Shown one piece after another: positions 19,701-26,738 of a DNA stretch of 64,000 nucleotides (position 1 is its first letter; the number at the start of each line of letters is the position of its first letter). Below the pieces are notes generated by a model. The model searched no databases. It was not told where the DNA came from and saw only the letters and a list, made by a program, of their open reading frames with translations. This stretch comes from CAIZGX01 sp046048875. Lineage in GTDB: Bacteria > Bacteroidota > Bacteroidia > Flavobacteriales_D > Sanyastnellaceae. The stretch is taken from contig JBJOFG010000014.1 in assembly GCA_046048875.1 (NCBI GenBank), positions 434,001 through 498,000 on the forward strand, written 5' to 3'. The position numbers and the translations under genes are program-made.

Positions 19701-22700
19701 AGCACATTAACTAGCCCAATACTAATTAATGCGAGTGATGTTGTTACAAAGTTAGCAGATAGCGATTTGAGCATAGAGGCAAGAACGATTACATTCAGTG
19801 CTAACATCATTAGCAGCACACCAAAGAATTTGAAGGTTTTAGCGAAAAGGCATATTGTTAATTCAGTTGCTACAACAATTACAACACAAGGTGGTGACGT
19901 ATTGTTGTCTTCCAATGTTGATGATGCAACAGATGGCGAGTCCACCAACAACGGTAGGATAGATTTTCGATATGGACTAACTATAACTACGAATGGGGGT
20001 GATATTACCTTGGCAGGAGGAAATACCTTGGGAACCGGTTATGCCTTGGGACAATCCGGAGGGCTGAATCCTGAAGGTGTTCGCATTGATGTTACTGCAA
20101 ACCTGAATTCAGGGAATGGAAATATTTCAATTAAGGGAAAATCATATAGTGGAGCAATTGGAGGAGGTACAGGCGGTTCAGGTGTTGGCTTCTATTATTT
20201 AACCAGCAACGGAAATATCAACAGCGGATCAGGGTCAATAGTGCTTGATGGGTATAGCCAAACTTCAGGTTCTACTTTTAGTTCTGGAATTGTATTCTAC
20301 AACACCACAGCCAATTTGCCATTTACCATACGGTCTTCAAGTAGTTCAGCAAGTGCAATTACAATTAATGCTTTTAGTACAGGCACATCTCAAGACGCGT
20401 TTGGAATTGAAACTGAAGCGTACAGTATCCTTAATATTTTAGCGCCGTCGGGCGGTGGAATTGATATAAATACAGGGAACTCTGTTTCGAACTATTACGA
20501 TATTGTTTTTCGTGCTGAGACGAATATTCTCAGTACTGGAGGTCCAATTAATTTGCACGGGGGACAATTTGGTGGTGCCTCGAACGGATACTTATATATT
20601 GCTGGAAATTTATTTTTAGGTTCGAAGAGTGGTGTGGTGTCCTCAAGCACCTCTGATATTACTATTGCCTTCGATCGATTCAACTTTAATTCTTTGACAC
20701 CCAAAATTGCAACGACAGGTGCAGTAGTCATTGAGTCTATTGCATCAAGTTTTGGTCATGCTGTTTACACGAGCGACTTTGCATTAAATCAGAATTCGCA
20801 AACGATGTCTTCATTTAGACTAGGAAAGACTGGAAGTGAGGCCGATTTGTATGTGAATTCAGCGTTCACCGTTGCAGGACCGATTAGTGTGTATGGATGG
20901 AATGTAGATGTGACGGGTAATATTACATCCTCTGCAGATGGAGATATATTCATAAAGGGAATTAGCGATTGGAATGACGTAGAAATGACTTCGACGATTG
21001 CTAAAACAGCAGGAACAGGAACTTTAACCATTCAAGCCAATGGTCGTGCGAATTTTTCGGGGCCAATTACAGCAAGTGGAACAGGTGTTCTGAACGTTGT
21101 GCTTTGGTCTGATTATAACGGAGACAATGGCGATGGGGGAGCAACATTTTCTGGAGCAGTTACTACCAATGGTGGACACGTGTGGATGGGAGGTTCAAAT
21201 TCCAATGGAGGAAGCTATACCTGGAACGGCCTCACTGTAGGTGATGGTCCTTCAGTTGGTGGATCCAACGCAAATGCTCTTGACTTCTTTAATAGTGTCA
21301 CCACAAACGGTGGAGATGTCTTTGCATGGGCTGGCAATGGTAATGGTGGAGTAAATGGCATAGCCTCTAATGGTTCTTGGACGGTTAACGCGGGTTCTGG
21401 CGATATTACTTTCGTTTCTTCAGTGACTTCAGGAACAATAGGTTTTACTACAACCGGATCGATCTCCCTGCTTCCTAATGGAGGAAGTTACGCCAGCGCA
21501 TTGACAATTGGAGGGACAACGACTTCTGATGTCTTTACGATAAATACAGGGCATTATAACGGTCTTAAGATTAATAATCTTAGTACTTATGGAGGTTTAA
21601 CAATCGGTAGTTTTTCTGGATTTTCAGGCGTGACATTGAGCAATTCAAGTGATGTTACAATATCATCAAATCTTTCAGCCGCAGGTCCAATTAGCTTGTA
21701 TGGCGGAATAGTGACACTCAATGCGAACTTGACGACTACAAACAACGGAGATATTTCTATTTATAGCGACAGTCCAATAGGTGGCTTGTCTTCTCAGCGA
21801 AATGTCACAGCTTCTGGAACATTTAAATATATTTCGAACAGTGATAGTTTTAATGCGTCTGTCACCTTTCCGATTGCAAATTTGAATTTGTCTAGTGCGG
21901 GGTTGCAAATTGGTAAATCAACAAACACCTCTGCGGTGACTTTAGCGTCAAACACTTCTGCTGCCGGACCGGTATCAATTTACGGTGGAGCGGTGACATT
22001 AACAGGAGGGCTAACAACGACTTCTACTAGTACAGGAGATGTTACGATTAAGTCATCGAACTTAACAGGTTCAGGTGGCTTAACGGTTGCTACAGGAAGA
22101 GTTTTAACACTGAACCTGTCTTCCACTTCATCGCTTCCAGGTACGCTTACCGGCACTGACATACAGTTCGTGAAAGATGGGGTTGGAACATTGACTTTAT
22201 CAAATGCCTACACCTTTGGTGGACAGAGCTCTGTATTAGGTGGAACGTTGAGAACGAACGATATTACGTTCTCAAACTTGTCTGTTTCTTCTGGCGCGAA
22301 TTATATTCTTTCAAGTGATAAGGAAATAACCATTTCTGGCGCTTTAGTGAACAACGGTTCGTTTAAACTGGAGAACGGTGCAACCATGCTTCAGACCAGT
22401 GCCACTGCGAATACAGGCACTGGCACATACACGGCAGAGCGCACAATGCCAGGCACTGGAACATCAGCTCCTACAGGTCGTTTTTGGTACACCGGTGTTC
22501 CGATGACGGGAGCGACTTCAGGTGGTTTTGTTGCGCAAGGAGCGAATAAGTTATGGTCGCACAGCGAGGCCACGGGTGCTTATAGTGAAATTGATAATAG
22601 CATTACCGCTTTAGATCAAGGACGAGGCTATGTATTCCGCGGAATAGATAACACGGCTCTGAATGCTAACACTTACGCTTTCACTTCCACGAATATTGGA

Positions 22701-24755
22701 AACGGTAGTGTGACCTACAATTTAACGCGTACAGCGTCTGCTCCAAAACCAGGATTTAATTTGATAGCAAATCCATATCCTTCGCATGTAAGTTGGGATC
22801 AATTGTATAACTCAACCGTATCCAATAATGCCTCGCCGTTGTTGCCAACTGTTTGGTATCGTACTGCTTCAGGATCTACCATGTTGTTCGATACATACAA
22901 TGCCACGATTGGAGTAGGTACCAACAATAGCGGAACAAGTGGAAACGGCACACAAGTGACAGGGACTATTGCTCCATTCCAGTCGTTCTGGGTTCGTTTG
23001 AACACGGGCACATCACTGAGTATGACTGCAACTAACGCTATGCGTTCGCACGGGACTCAAAGTACGTTAACGTTAACACCAGCAACTGTTCGTTTGAATA
23101 TCTCTAACGGCGTGTTGCACGATGAGACTTTAGTTGTTTTAAACGAAGACTTGAGCAACAGTTACGACAACAACGACTCAAGTAAGGAAATTCCATCGGC
23201 AACCATTCATCAGTTGTATTCCTTGGAGGGTGCTAACAAGGTTGCGATTAACGGTATAGGCAATGCATTGACAAAAGACACGTTGCAGTTAGGCGTTCAA
23301 ATCCCAACGGCAGGAACATACAGCATCAACTGTACAGAGCATACGTTCTCAGACATAGTATACTTAGAAGACAAGTTAACCGACGAATACATAGAACTAA
23401 GTAATCCAACAACGTATTCATTCACGAGTGAAGCAGGAACGTTCAATAGTCGTTTTGTTCTCCACTTCGCACCTGCACCTGCTTTGCCTGGACAAACCCC
23501 TGCAACAGCTATTGCCATGTCAACAAGTAACTGGCCACAGTGTAACAACGTCACTAGTGAGGACACATGGCATGCCTTCACCGCAACAACTGAAGGTATA
23601 AGCATCGCTGTGAATACAGCTTCAGCTGATGTTATCATTCAGCTTCAGGATGCAAATGGTAATGCAGTTGCGCAAGAGAACGCAGTAAACGGTATTGGAA
23701 ACGAGACGTTGAACTTCTTCGGACTAACTGCTGGACAAATCTATAAAGTCGGTGTTCTGAATAACATCAGTGGACAGCCAACAGGAACATACGGCATCTG
23801 CGTAAAATCATTGAAGCGCGGTGGCTGTGACTACGGCACAGGTCCATATAGCCTATGCCAATACTACAAAGCAACATGGGCAGGATCAACAGGAGTTAGC
23901 TACACGTTCACGTTCACCGGAACAAGCGGACCAGCAGCAGGACAGACGTTCACCCGCACACAGAACTCAGACATCTGCGTTCTAAGCACAGTGACACCAC
24001 TTCTTCCTTACGGTTCAACATACGGTGTAGTTATCTCTAACACCTACACCTTAACCGACGGAGCGGGTAACACCGAGCAAATCACGGTACCAAGCATCAA
24101 CGGTTGTCAAGTGATCACGATCGCTGAACCACAAACTGCCCTTAGCAATAACAGCAGCTGCAACAACGGAGCTCGCTTCAGAGGCGCAGTGGTATCGAGC
24201 ATGCCATGGGTATGTGGAGCGAGCAATTGGCGTTGGAGATTTACAGAAGTGAATCCGTTAACGCTTCAGCCAGTTGGGCTTCCTGTTGAGTTGAACAGAG
24301 GCGCTGCTTCGAACTTTATTAGTTTAGGAAACATTAACCAACTGCAAAGCGGCAAGACATATGCGGTAAGAACCGCACCTGTCTTTACCTACACAGGTTC
24401 GAACTACAACTGGGGACCCACACAGTACTTGTGTATTGTAGGTACAGCAGGAATGGCTGTTGAAGGAACAGATGAAGAGCAAGGTTCTACGAAAGATGCC
24501 TTGCAAGATGCTTCACAAGTCAATACCCTCGTGTATGTAACAGAAGGTAACCAATTAAACATTCAATTAGCCAACGCAGCAAGCAACACCGCTAAGCGCG
24601 GGGACATCTATGATGTAACGGGTAGACTGGTGAAGAGCGTTCGCCTAGTTGAAGGAATGAATCAAGTTGAATTATCTGAAGCTTCGGGTATCTATGTGGT
24701 GCGTGTAGTTCGTGGTAGTCGATTGGAAACGCACCGTGTATTTATTAAGAAATAA
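13779..24755 (+). CDS. Giant beta-strand-repeat surface protein (putative adhesin) with T9SS type A sorting domain
   Basis: 3658 residues. Signal peptide MYFNKLLVALLVLVSVTAKAQ. Residues ~25-2780 are a long Ser/Thr/Gly/Asn-rich stack of predicted beta strands. About nine copies of a motif like VAGPISVYGGTI recur (residues ~322, 494, 873, 1249, 1583, 1737, 2365, 2633, 2727), most preceded by L.(I/V)GK..NTA.(I/V)TL. A separate module (VLWSDYN, GGHFWAGGSS, SYTWNGLTVG, GPSVG) occurs twice, at ~122-205 and ~2440-2525. Around 2790-2850 there is an autotransporter-associated strand motif (DGVGTLTLSNAYTFGG). The last ~800 residues are non-repetitive (GRFWYTGVPM, FNLIANPYPSHVSW), with a Cys-containing region at ~3240-3560 and a sorting domain (DVTGRLVKSV, GIYVVRVV). 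It is probably a fibrous adhesin. Codon use becomes visibly richer in C-ending codons after ~23.3 kb than in the repeats. Confidence 0.9.
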   Translation: MYFNKLLVALLVLVSVTAKAQTLTLSSSGETGTSGANWSSSGSNPVVISATGNANVNTSVIESYLNSGISVTVQCIVSNGEVVVGSPLTKISGGDATLSFRADKRFTSTVAITSSSSKLNLVLWSDYNNSNVGGVGVSGSITTNGGHFWAGGSSTSGGSYTWNGLTVGNGPSVGSSSANHYAMDFFATSVTTGGGDILLWAGTGNGSTLDGIGLQNNPQLNAGSGNVTLITRQFINTSNTLSVTSTGKLTLATDSSNPWTSDFNWATTTSGPNVTLTSALGQPLQINNFSSLGGLSLGVYDGYGSSFNYTNSQNVNINSSINIPGPINVFGGAINLGTGVEVFASTANGSLNFQGKGGFSTIATSGSTRGKLMTTGGGDITINADADNNNSGTLDIDWLTIDGGTGDILLESSALSWNTSAQVTLPEFYSNSGTLTIRNVSSSSHAFSTNWIAMFGTYSGITFGRDGSTESILFTPCTVCDISALNYGSTAFQIAGPISGFGGSINVNMNLTSTIFGADILLKSAKTIIVEENKTIRTNNGDITFWSNSDGIANSTDGDFIGLNQGVTLNSANGLTNQTSGGGTITIAGGTTSQTLASGTVVPTGYAYSNRTAVWGDHAPSAVTFGRYAATATYINSLNIYSGGGDVVIKGQSANAVPGFAWYRGFTGATQNINSGAGTITIIGDNTSTGHGIELSYYNSTSVGPTITSSNTTNSAITVTGATSSTGTVAGYQGSATFVADAAGGGISISGQTANVSTYGAIEASALYAYALSGPITLIANGGTGLKTGGVLGKGTLPSSSSNITLRSNSFGLYNSETLQTTGTLTVEPLGTSFASSLTFPMTNLTVPNTLTGLTVGKSGNTADITLSTSQSVAGPISVYGGTITQSAAYTTTVNTGHINFIGTGSVLMSANISTSGGSLVVWSDKDGNADGRVSFPSSVTTSGGNIYVGGGSSSETVSGLTVPTGYSASSNASFNGIALFSTTVNSGGGAIRMKGTVNAVDGSNAGIQVHGSTSISSGAGALSLYGQRTGNPHMSAGLFIGTTIDLSTSTGNVSISSTTGDIYLEGTSASITSGYSWCHGLAIVEYAGDDVTISSTTGNINLTGNATSAALQAGEAVGFVIQSSSTASLTRINTDGGALEINGISGNTAGDFGASYRAQNVSGNISFGDANTGDVTLRFGSLSTSNAANTGTISIQNLGNCVFEGVSGAPFASAVSITSEFSIASTATSLRVGSTTNNQNVTLAPAVSVAGPITVYGGTIEVNQNLTSTLSGSAILLQATGAVSLAASRTIQSNTGNITVRSNSAGAVLSAASSVILNSGSTLNSQGGNITIGGNYTGVQGSGLYAVSSNSPAVLINGATITAAGGNIKIYGKCSGSYDDGIRLVGTLNTTGAGNIELYGEAHGGNNGTDYFGGITFGSSAGSTVETENGNLILNGYLTNTQSNSTGAINFYRNNGSTGQTRHINLLSKTGNVTVTADNGTTGAYGIGHSSWGNVYVGSPASGWTATGNVEFNYPRLVNAGYNGIRVKTTGAVTYQPIGSSFSLAQVFPANSYYVLADGASSLTIGKSSNTANIEIASALSIAGPIAVYGGLLEIDDDIASTAGGNITLSGSNGFYTSGSSAIQRDITTSGGNILVEADSDSNGSGVLNLDYMLMNAGSGTTTIRGELMTFNTGNDTERPWISGTGIATIESNDTDFGQEIHLEWFKLATGLGGLNFGKTTNTRNMYFNSAAALSFVGPVNVTGAAIAFSTALTVTNDNLSVKASGAVTQTASISAIGISLSGAGSFTLSNTSNNFGTLAAGTSSSRIGALSLTDASGGLTIGTVGSISGIYSSGLVSVETLTGNISLTQPVSTTNTTSSALIINSGKSSAIDASEGGDIIVTGSPTITVGTGGIAKLFSGMESNSTGLTTLVGGSSNVRTGYDETSSSFSPTLSANNAYAIYRALEGEGDITIVTSGGHAEGTSWTYSNGVISTLTSPILINASDVVTKLADSDLSIEARTITFSANIISSTPKNLKVLAKRHIVNSVATTITTQGGDVLLSSNVDDATDGESTNNGRIDFRYGLTITTNGGDITLAGGNTLGTGYALGQSGGLNPEGVRIDVTANLNSGNGNISIKGKSYSGAIGGGTGGSGVGFYYLTSNGNINSGSGSIVLDGYSQTSGSTFSSGIVFYNTTANLPFTIRSSSSSASAITINAFSTGTSQDAFGIETEAYSILNILAPSGGGIDINTGNSVSNYYDIVFRAETNILSTGGPINLHGGQFGGASNGYLYIAGNLFLGSKSGVVSSSTSDITIAFDRFNFNSLTPKIATTGAVVIESIASSFGHAVYTSDFALNQNSQTMSSFRLGKTGSEADLYVNSAFTVAGPISVYGWNVDVTGNITSSADGDIFIKGISDWNDVEMTSTIAKTAGTGTLTIQANGRANFSGPITASGTGVLNVVLWSDYNGDNGDGGATFSGAVTTNGGHVWMGGSNSNGGSYTWNGLTVGDGPSVGGSNANALDFFNSVTTNGGDVFAWAGNGNGGVNGIASNGSWTVNAGSGDITFVSSVTSGTIGFTTTGSISLLPNGGSYASALTIGGTTTSDVFTINTGHYNGLKINNLSTYGGLTIGSFSGFSGVTLSNSSDVTISSNLSAAGPISLYGGIVTLNANLTTTNNGDISIYSDSPIGGLSSQRNVTASGTFKYISNSDSFNASVTFPIANLNLSSAGLQIGKSTNTSAVTLASNTSAAGPVSIYGGAVTLTGGLTTTSTSTGDVTIKSSNLTGSGGLTVATGRVLTLNLSSTSSLPGTLTGTDIQFVKDGVGTLTLSNAYTFGGQSSVLGGTLRTNDITFSNLSVSSGANYILSSDKEITISGALVNNGSFKLENGATMLQTSATANTGTGTYTAERTMPGTGTSAPTGRFWYTGVPMTGATSGGFVAQGANKLWSHSEATGAYSEIDNSITALDQGRGYVFRGIDNTALNANTYAFTSTNIGNGSVTYNLTRTASAPKPGFNLIANPYPSHVSWDQLYNSTVSNNASPLLPTVWYRTASGSTMLFDTYNATIGVGTNNSGTSGNGTQVTGTIAPFQSFWVRLNTGTSLSMTATNAMRSHGTQSTLTLTPATVRLNISNGVLHDETLVVLNEDLSNSYDNNDSSKEIPSATIHQLYSLEGANKVAINGIGNALTKDTLQLGVQIPTAGTYSINCTEHTFSDIVYLEDKLTDEYIELSNPTTYSFTSEAGTFNSRFVLHFAPAPALPGQTPATAIAMSTSNWPQCNNVTSEDTWHAFTATTEGISIAVNTASADVIIQLQDANGNAVAQENAVNGIGNETLNFFGLTAGQIYKVGVLNNISGQPTGTYGICVKSLKRGGCDYGTGPYSLCQYYKATWAGSTGVSYTFTFTGTSGPAAGQTFTRTQNSDICVLSTVTPLLPYGSTYGVVISNTYTLTDGAGNTEQITVPSINGCQVITIAEPQTALSNNSSCNNGARFRGAVVSSMPWVCGASNWRWRFTEVNPLTLQPVGLPVELNRGAASNFISLGNINQLQSGKTYAVRTAPVFTYTGSNYNWGPTQYLCIVGTAGMAVEGTDEEQGSTKDALQDASQVNTLVYVTEGNQLNIQLANAASNTAKRGDIYDVTGRLVKSVRLVEGMNQVELSEASGIYVVRVVRGSRLETHRVFIKK

Positions 24756-24767
24756 GAAGTCCGAAGC

Positions 24768-24944
24768 ATGAAAAAGAAATATTGTAACCCAACGATAACG
24801 AAGGTGAATCTCGATACTGAGATGAACTTGGTCTTGATGAGCACTCCATATGGAGATCCGGAATTACAAATGATGATTGAGTCTGAGGAAACCAATGGCG
24901 ATGTATACTCTCAGTTCATGAATCCACTCAAATGGTTCAAATGA
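24768..24944 (+). CDS. 58-aa small protein of the MKKxYxxP type
   Basis: Frame ATG 24768 to TGA 24944, 12 bases after the adhesin stop, so very likely cotranscribed. The peptide starts MKKKYCNPTITKVNLDTEMN, continues LVLMSTPYGDPELQMMIESE and ends MNPLKWFK. The K-K-x-Y-x-x-P start, a V-rich strand and a hydrophobic L-x-x-(M/L)-S about 20 residues in resemble the many short orphan proteins seen in Bacteroidota genomes (recalled pattern, not searched). There is no signal peptide or membrane segment, one cysteine, and an acidic C-terminal half. Function unknown. It is followed by the copy-2 terminator, so adhesin and peptide form a two-gene unit. Confidence 0.7.
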   Translation: MKKKYCNPTITKVNLDTEMNLVLMSTPYGDPELQMMIESEETNGDVYSQFMNPLKWFK

Positions 24945-24960
24945 AGAACTGAATAATATT

Positions 24961-24991
24961 AAAAACCCTCAACGAAAGTTGAGGGTTTTTT
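24961..24991 (+). terminator. Terminator after the adhesin unit (copy 2 of the duplicated hairpin)
   Basis: Stem AAAACCCTCAAC, loop GAAA, stem GTTGAGGGTTTT plus T-run; the shared 30 bases are identical to those at 13711-13740. Confidence 0.9.
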
Positions 24992-25005
24992 GTTGGTTCT
25001 AAAAA

Positions 25006-25749
25006 TCAAATCGCCAAGAAAATCCCTAGGACAAGATTGATTAATATGAGTGCAGGATAAATTCCCGCGAGAATAAGTCCGGTGATTGCGCGGCTGCGAT
25101 ACAGGCGATAATTCGGGTCTTTCGCATGCATACGCAAAAAGCGAACGGCAAAGGTGATGGCTAAAATTTCAAGGGTAAGGAATATGCCGATACCAAAAAT
25201 AAAGGCCAAGGCTAAGGCTGTCCAAGATGTTACAGAAGACCAGGCCGCTCCCGCAGCAGCGAAAATGAGAAGAAAAAGAAGTGTGATCCACAAAGGAGCA
25301 GAGGCTGCCGCAATTCCCAAGCCCAATGCCCAATTCGCGAGCTTTGTGTCGTGTAATTCGTTTGTGGGTAATTCATATTTGTTACTAAAGTACTCTTCCT
25401 GCTGTGATTTTTGTTCAGGAATTATGGTGTCTCGGTGTGTGCGAATTATTTTATTCTTTTTAGGAAGAACAGGAAACGATTCGGTTGTGCTAGCCGAGAT
25501 ACGTTCGACCGAATATACATTCGGTTGATTGGCTGTTTCATGATTGTCCAACGTTGAGCTAAACGCTAAAGTTTCTCCGTTCGATTCTTGTTGAGATTCG
25601 TTGTTTGACAATGCTTCAGAAGCCCCTGAATGCCTGTGCTTCCAGCTGATGTGATATCCATCTTGATGAAAGCGTTTCTCAACGGTGCAAGAAGAAAAGG
25701 AAATAGAGAAAAGTGCAATAGCAGCAAGGGCGAAAAATAATTTCTTCAT
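25006..25749 (-). CDS. Hypothetical lipoprotein with C-terminal membrane segments
   Basis: 247 residues from the ATG at 25749, chosen because it opens a lipoprotein signal peptide MKKLFFALAAIALFSISFSSC; a longer in-frame extension would run into the desaturase gene. After the lipobox comes a polar, low-complexity region (~20-135) with VEKRFHQDGYHISWKHRH, then three hydrophobic segments (NWALGLGIAAASAPLWITLL, FIFGIGIFLTLEILAITF, ITGLILAGIYPALILINL). Lipidation plus several transmembrane helices is unusual, but this layout recurs in Bacteroidota proteins of unknown function. It sits 4 bp after the desaturase gene on the same strand and is probably cotranscribed. Confidence 0.65.
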   Translation of the reverse strand: MKKLFFALAAIALFSISFSSCTVEKRFHQDGYHISWKHRHSGASEALSNNESQQESNGETLAFSSTLDNHETANQPNVYSVERISASTTESFPVLPKKNKIIRTHRDTIIPEQKSQQEEYFSNKYELPTNELHDTKLANWALGLGIAAASAPLWITLLFLLIFAAAGAAWSSVTSWTALALAFIFGIGIFLTLEILAITFAVRFLRMHAKDPNYRLYRSRAITGLILAGIYPALILINLVLGIFLAI

Positions 25750-25753
25750 GATA

Positions 25754-26686
25754 TTAATGTTTGACACAATCGTTATAAACGTCTTTGTATGATTTGGAAA
25801 CGTATAAGCTATTGCGAATATCTTCATTGTTCATAAGCTCTTCATGCAGCTTAGGAAGATTGTAGCAAGGTACGCCTGGATAGAGGTGATGCTCGTTGTG
25901 TAGCGAAATGTTTTTCGGTGCGAAGAACAAACGAACAAACCAATTGTGCGTGGTTGTTCGAGTTTGCATAGAGTGATCGAACCCTTCTATGCTTGAATGC
26001 TCTGCAATGCGACGCAAGCGATTCGCTACTTGTGTCCAAGTAGCAAACGGAATAATCCAATACAACAACAACCACATCCCATGATTGAAATAAATGAAGG
26101 TCGAGAAAACAACAATGTAGAATGAAATACGCGCGATGGTATACCCAATAGGAGTCGGTTCTTTTTTTCTTTTCACTTGCTTGCCCGACATAACTTTAAG
26201 CGTTTCAAAAACACCTATCCCTGTGAATTGAACAAAAATGATTTTGAAAAACCGTTTCGCAGACATCGGGAACTTCCAATTTTCATCGTGCTTCGCAATG
26301 AAGTCCGGATCTTCATCGGTGTTCAAATAACGGTGATGCGCCAAGTGCTTAATGCGATATGAGCGCATAGAGATAAACAAAGGCCAAGCGCAGAAGACTT
26401 CGGCAAGGACATCGTTCAAGGTTGTGTTTCGAGAAATAAGATTGTGCACAGACTCATGCATGATAAGACCGAGAGCGAGATATCTCGCACCAAGAAAGAA
26501 AACAAGAAGGATATACAACGGCCAAGAGAAAAAATTCTCACACAAGATACCAGCTCCAACAATGGCTATCCATTCAACAACAATAGAAAAAATGCCTCGC
26601 AAGGTGCTTACGTTGTGCCACGATTTTAATTTATCCTTTGGAAGTAGCACGCGAATTTCGTTTGGCCTTTTTAAGGTGTGTATCAT
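25754..26686 (-). CDS. Fatty acid desaturase family protein
   Basis: 310 residues, membrane-bound di-iron enzyme. The three histidine boxes are present: HESVH, HLAHH (followed by RYLNTDEDPD) and HNEHH (followed by LYPGVPCYNLP). Hydrophobic segments lie on both sides of the first boxes and between the second and third. The family introduces double bonds or hydroxyls into acyl chains or carotenoid-like lipids; the substrate is not predictable here. It is divergent from the large lipid-like operon that starts at 26739, with only 52 bp between the starts, so they may be coregulated. A second desaturase is encoded at 30913. Confidence 0.88.
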   Translation of the reverse strand: MIHTLKRPNEIRVLLPKDKLKSWHNVSTLRGIFSIVVEWIAIVGAGILCENFFSWPLYILLVFFLGARYLALGLIMHESVHNLISRNTTLNDVLAEVFCAWPLFISMRSYRIKHLAHHRYLNTDEDPDFIAKHDENWKFPMSAKRFFKIIFVQFTGIGVFETLKVMSGKQVKRKKEPTPIGYTIARISFYIVVFSTFIYFNHGMWLLLYWIIPFATWTQVANRLRRIAEHSSIEGFDHSMQTRTTTHNWFVRLFFAPKNISLHNEHHLYPGVPCYNLPKLHEELMNNEDIRNSLYVSKSYKDVYNDCVKH

Positions 26687-26720
26687 TTTCCGCTTTGTAT
26701 TTTGTCTATTTTAGATGAAT

Positions 26721-26728
26721 CAAAAATA
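26721..26728 (-). promoter_or_regulatory. -7 box (TATTTTTG, minus strand) before the desaturase
   Basis: Perfect TAnnTTTG on the minus strand, 34 bases upstream of the desaturase start, in the 52-bp divergent region. No clear -33 element. Confidence 0.4.
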
Positions 26729-26738
26729 GCAATAACCC

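Noticed and set aside
13779..24755. Giant protein as a classical type V autotransporter
   Set aside because: It contains an autotransporter-associated strand motif, but it has no C-terminal membrane barrel; it ends in a T9SS type A sorting domain.
26352..26714. 120-codon plus-strand frame overlapping the desaturase
   Set aside because: Antisense to a gene with intact histidine boxes, and its translation is basic and featureless.
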